DNA of 64,000 nt from Mycobacterium barrassiae. Its GTDB lineage: Bacteria; Actinomycetota; Actinomycetes; Mycobacteriales; Mycobacteriaceae. The position numbers and the translations under genes were made by a program. The notes beneath the pieces are model-generated. The model ran no database searches. It was not told the origin of the DNA and worked only from the letters and a program-made list of their open reading frames with translations. Below are positions 61,448 to 64,000 of the stretch, piece after piece. The first letter of the stretch is position 1, and each line of letters begins with the position of its first letter. Location of the stretch: assembly GCF_025822765.1 (NCBI RefSeq), contig NZ_JACKUK010000009.1, positions 124,973-188,972 on the forward strand, read 5' to 3'.

Positions 61448-61981
61448 TCAGTTGAAGTACGGGTTGGTGCCCTCGGGTCGATCCAGGAGCGGGTTAACGC
61501 CGCCATTGATGATGTAGCTGCCCGCGGGGCTGAGGACGAACCCAGACTGGTTGCGGCTGTCCGCACACGTCGTCACCGATCCGTCGCTGCCGCAGCTCAC
61601 CGTCTGAAAGCTGAGCCTTGAACCGGCTGGCAGCGGCGTGGCGTCGACCCCGGCGAACACATCTCCGGCCGAATTCGCGAACGATGGGACTCCGGGGCCG
61701 CCGCTGACGAGGTTGGCCCCCTGTGGCGCCGCGGGAATCGCCCCGCTGCAGCCGTAGCCGCCGTTGCGCTGCAGCACGCAGGTCAGCCCGTCGGGCGTCC
61801 TGAAGGCGTACCACTGGCCGTCCACCACCTGGTAATCCGACAGCTTCGCCGGAGCGTACGCATTCACGTTCGGAGGTGGCGGCGGGGGTGGCGGCGACGG
61901 CTGGGCCATCGCGATGCCCGGCAGGCCGATCAGGGCCGCGCCCGCGGCCCCCACGACGCCGATCAACCTTCTGTTCAGCAC
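61448..61981 (-). CDS. Secreted protein of unknown function with a proline run
   Basis: A 177-residue protein; signal peptide with LNRRLIGVVGAAGAALIGLPG and cleavage near AMAQP, then a run of eight or more Pro, and a domain with four Cys (LTCVLQR, YGCSGA, VSCGSDG, TTCADS). GTG at 61981 is chosen for the compact signal; the ATG at 62020 is the alternative. The domain is typical of actinobacterial secreted proteins with no known role. Confidence 0.7.
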   Translation of the reverse strand: MLNRRLIGVVGAAGAALIGLPGIAMAQPSPPPPPPPPNVNAYAPAKLSDYQVVDGQWYAFRTPDGLTCVLQRNGGYGCSGAIPAAPQGANLVSGGPGVPSFANSAGDVFAGVDATPLPAGSRLSFQTVSCGSDGSVTTCADSRNQSGFVLSPAGSYIINGGVNPLLDRPEGTNPYFN

Positions 61982-62055
61982 GGTCCACACCCTAAAGGGT
62001 GCAGTTGTGACTCGCAGCATGGCCTTTTCATCGGCCGCCGGCCTGCAGGCGTTAC

Positions 62056-62937
62056 TCAGTAATAGCGGTCCGGGCCGCGGCCGGCCATCGCCTCCAGCCG
62101 TGCGATGCGCTCTTCCATCGGCGGATGCGTCGAGAAGAGCTTGCCGATCCGCTCCCCCGCCCGGAACGGGTTGGCGATCATCAGGTGCGCCTGGTCGGCC
62201 AGCTGCGGCTCTGGCGGCAGCGGTGCCTGCTGCACGCCCGCGCTGATCTTGCGCAGCGCGCTCGCCAACGCCAGTGGATCGCCCGTCAACTCCGCGCCCG
62301 ACTGGTCGGCCTGGTACTCACGCGACCGGGAGACCGCCAGCTTGATCACCGTCGCGGCGATCGGCCCGAGAAGCGCAACCAGAAGCATCGCAAAGGGATT
62401 GGAGCCACCCTCGCGGCTGCCGCCGAACATCCCCGCGAACTGCGCGACCATCGCGAGCGCGGTCACGACCGACGCCATCGCCCCGGCCACACACGAGATG
62501 AGGATGTCGCGGTTGTACACGTGGCTCAGCTCGTGGCCGAGGACCGCCCGCAGCTCCCGTTCGTTGAGGATGCCCAGGATGCCCGTCGTACAGCACACCG
62601 CCGCGTTGCGCGGATTACGCCCCGTCGCGAATGCGTTGGGGGCCGCGGTGTCGCTGATGTAGAGCCGCGGCATCGGCTGGCGCGCGGTGGTCGCCAGCTC
62701 ACGGACGATCTTGTACATCACCGGCGCCTGCATCTCGTTCACCGGCTGCGCGTGCATCGCCCGAAGCGCCAGCTTGTCGCTGTTGAAGTACACGTAGACG
62801 TTCATGCCGACGGCGAACAGCACGGCCAGATACATGATGTTCCGGCCGAACAGCGCCCCGATGAAGACGATCAGCGCCGAAAAGCCCGCAAGCAGCAAGA
62901 ACGTCTTGGCGGTGTTGGCGTGCGGATGCCAGGTCAT
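62056..62937 (-). CDS. htpX: Membrane zinc protease HtpX
   Basis: A 293-residue integral protease: two N-terminal helices, zinc motif H135-E-L-S-H139 ([11 protein letters not shown]), two further helices, and the third ligand region ESREYQAD (here [10 protein letters not shown]). It degrades misfolded membrane proteins. Orthologue of Rv0563. It is 91 bp downstream of grcC1 on the same strand. Confidence 0.95.
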   Translation of the reverse strand: MTWHPHANTAKTFLLLAGFSALIVFIGALFGRNIMYLAVLFAVGMNVYVYFNSDKLALRAMHAQPVNEMQAPVMYKIVRELATTARQPMPRLYISDTAAPNAFATGRNPRNAAVCCTTGILGILNERELRAVLGHELSHVYNRDILISCVAGAMASVVTALAMVAQFAGMFGGSREGGSNPFAMLLVALLGPIAATVIKLAVSRSREYQADQSGAELTGDPLALASALRKISAGVQQAPLPPEPQLADQAHLMIANPFRAGERIGKLFSTHPPMEERIARLEAMAGRGPDRYY

Positions 62938-63028
62938 CGCGGCTGTCTCCTTCCGGGCCGAATACTCACACCGAGACGTATCACAGCAGAATTAACGCAT
63001 AGACAGGCTCGACAAGTTCCGCAGCCTG

Positions 63029-64000
63029 TCAGCCGTGGCGGTTGGCGGTGTAGTCCGCCAGCGTCGCCAGCGCCTGCCGGCCGGGGCCCTCGGGCAGATT
63101 CGCCAGTTCCTCGCGCGCCCGCGCGGCGTACTCGGCGACCGTCTCCTTGGCCCGGACCATGCCCTGCGAGGCGCGCAGCAGCGCGAGAGCCTCCGCCAGG
63201 TCGTCGTCGTTCTCGATCGGGCCGGTGAGCAGCTCGCGAAGCCGGTCGGCGTCCGGGCCGGTATCCCGCAGCGCGTAGAGCACCGGCAGCGTGTGCACAC
63301 CCTCGCGCAGATCGGTGCCGGGCAGCTTGCCGGATTCGTCTGGGTCGCTGTCGATGTCGATGATGTCGTCGGAGATCTGGAACGCCGTGCCGACGATGCC
63401 GCCGAGGCGGCTCAGCCGTTCGATCTGCTCTTCGTCGGCACCCGAGAACGTCGCCCCGAACCGGCCCGATGCCGCGATCAGGCAGGCGGTCTTCTCGTAC
63501 ACCACCTTGAGGTAGTGCTCGACGGAGTCGACGTGGTCGGCCGCCCCGCGGGTTTCGCGCATCTGGCCCGTGACCAGCTGGGCGAAGGTGTCGGCGATGA
63601 CGCGCACTGCCTCCGGCCCCAGCCGCGAGACCAGCCGCGACGCCGTCGCGAAGAGGTAGTCACCGGCCAGGATCGCGATGTTGTTGCTCCAGCGCGCGTT
63701 CGCACTGGGCGCACCGCGACGCATCTGCGCCTCATCCATCACGTCGTCGTGGTACAGCGTCGCCAGGTGAACCAGCTCGATGACGGCGCCTGCCACGTCG
63801 ACCTGCCACGCATCGGGTTCGGGGCCCAACCGGGCCGCCAACACCGTGAACAAGGGACGGAACCGCTTCCCGCCGGCCTGGAACAGGTGCTGGACCGCCT
63901 CGGACATCAGTTCGTCGGCTTTGCCCAGCTCAGTGGCCATGAGATCTTCGATGCGGGCGACGGCCTCGCGAACGTCCTGCGCAAACACGGGGTCCCCGAA
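63029..64000 (-). CDS. grcC1: Polyprenyl diphosphate synthase GrcC1 (5' end outside the window)
   Basis: At least 324 residues; the frame runs off the right edge with GDPVFAQDVREAVARIE, and family members begin about ten residues further. Both Asp-rich motifs are visible: DDVMDEA in LYHDDVMD and DDIIDID. GGKRFRP and the QMRETRG helix are conserved. It makes long-chain prenyl diphosphate, probably for menaquinone. The orthologue is Rv0562; the next gene there is menaquinone-related (menJ). Confidence 0.93.
   Translation of the reverse strand, partial: FGDPVFAQDVREAVARIEDLMATELGKADELMSEAVQHLFQAGGKRFRPLFTVLAARLGPEPDAWQVDVAGAVIELVHLATLYHDDVMDEAQMRRGAPSANARWSNNIAILAGDYLFATASRLVSRLGPEAVRVIADTFAQLVTGQMRETRGAADHVDSVEHYLKVVYEKTACLIAASGRFGATFSGADEEQIERLSRLGGIVGTAFQISDDIIDIDSDPDESGKLPGTDLREGVHTLPVLYALRDTGPDADRLRELLTGPIENDDDLAEALALLRASQGMVRAKETVAEYAARAREELANLPEGPGRQALATLADYTANRHG

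Overview
The window looks like chromosomal DNA of a fast-growing mycobacterium (Mycolicibacterium-type). It is GC-rich with many GTG starts and 4-bp ATGA/GTGA gene overlaps. It encodes two mycolic acid cyclopropane-synthase-type methyltransferases, a KasA-like ketosynthase, several PknD/E/F-like receptor kinases, an MMPL transporter, two P450s, an F420-type LLM oxidoreductase and a CadI-like protein. The right end (YajQ, gpsA, htpX, grcC1 with gpsA and htpX convergent) matches the M. tuberculosis Rv0562-Rv0566c neighbourhood. I saw no insertion sequence, prophage, integrase, rRNA or CRISPR array.

Layout. 1-2.5 kb: 3' end of a Wadjet-type SMC-like jetC gene, then a STAS protein. 2.6-8.7 kb: P450-TetR operon, CDP-diglyceride hydrolase with a serine-hydrolase lipoprotein, a TetR/unknown divergent pair sharing a palindrome, and a small haem-carrier-like secreted protein. 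8.7-27.7 kb: four transmembrane Ser/Thr kinases with different ectodomains (one fused to a solute-binding domain), separated by two SAM methyltransferases, a KasA-like ketosynthase lacking its catalytic Cys, a cold-shock protein, secreted DUF4185 and amidase proteins, a metallopeptidase lipoprotein and a beta-lactamase-like protein.

27.8-32.8 kb: MMPL transporter, type III polyketide synthase, ICMT-like methyltransferase and FAD hydroxylase in a tight operon, the gene set of phenolic-lipid or polyketide-quinone biosynthesis. 32.8-40.1 kb: a P450, a large membrane protein joining a pseudokinase-like segment to a flippase-like domain, small oxidoreductases and a TPR-LuxR regulator. 40.3-46.6 kb: a transport operon with an MFS exporter, two paralogous APC permeases and a flavin oxidase between them.

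46.7-59.4 kb: lipoproteins and secreted enzymes, an ArsR/CadI metal-response pair, an F420 oxidoreductase, a CPT-like kinase, a histidine-phosphatase-fold protein lacking its catalytic His, an AveC-like membrane protein behind a 38-nt palindrome, and a molybdopterin oxidoreductase divergent from a TetR. 59.5-64 kb: tRNA-Tyr, YajQ, gpsA, a secreted protein, htpX and the 5'-truncated grcC1.

The most unusual non-coding signal is a set of intergenic hairpins of about 56-83 nt. Several share an outer core CGAGA(T/C)T but differ in their inner, self-complementary stems. Also notable are two promoters 35 kb apart with three CAAG-type half-sites at exact 11-bp spacing.
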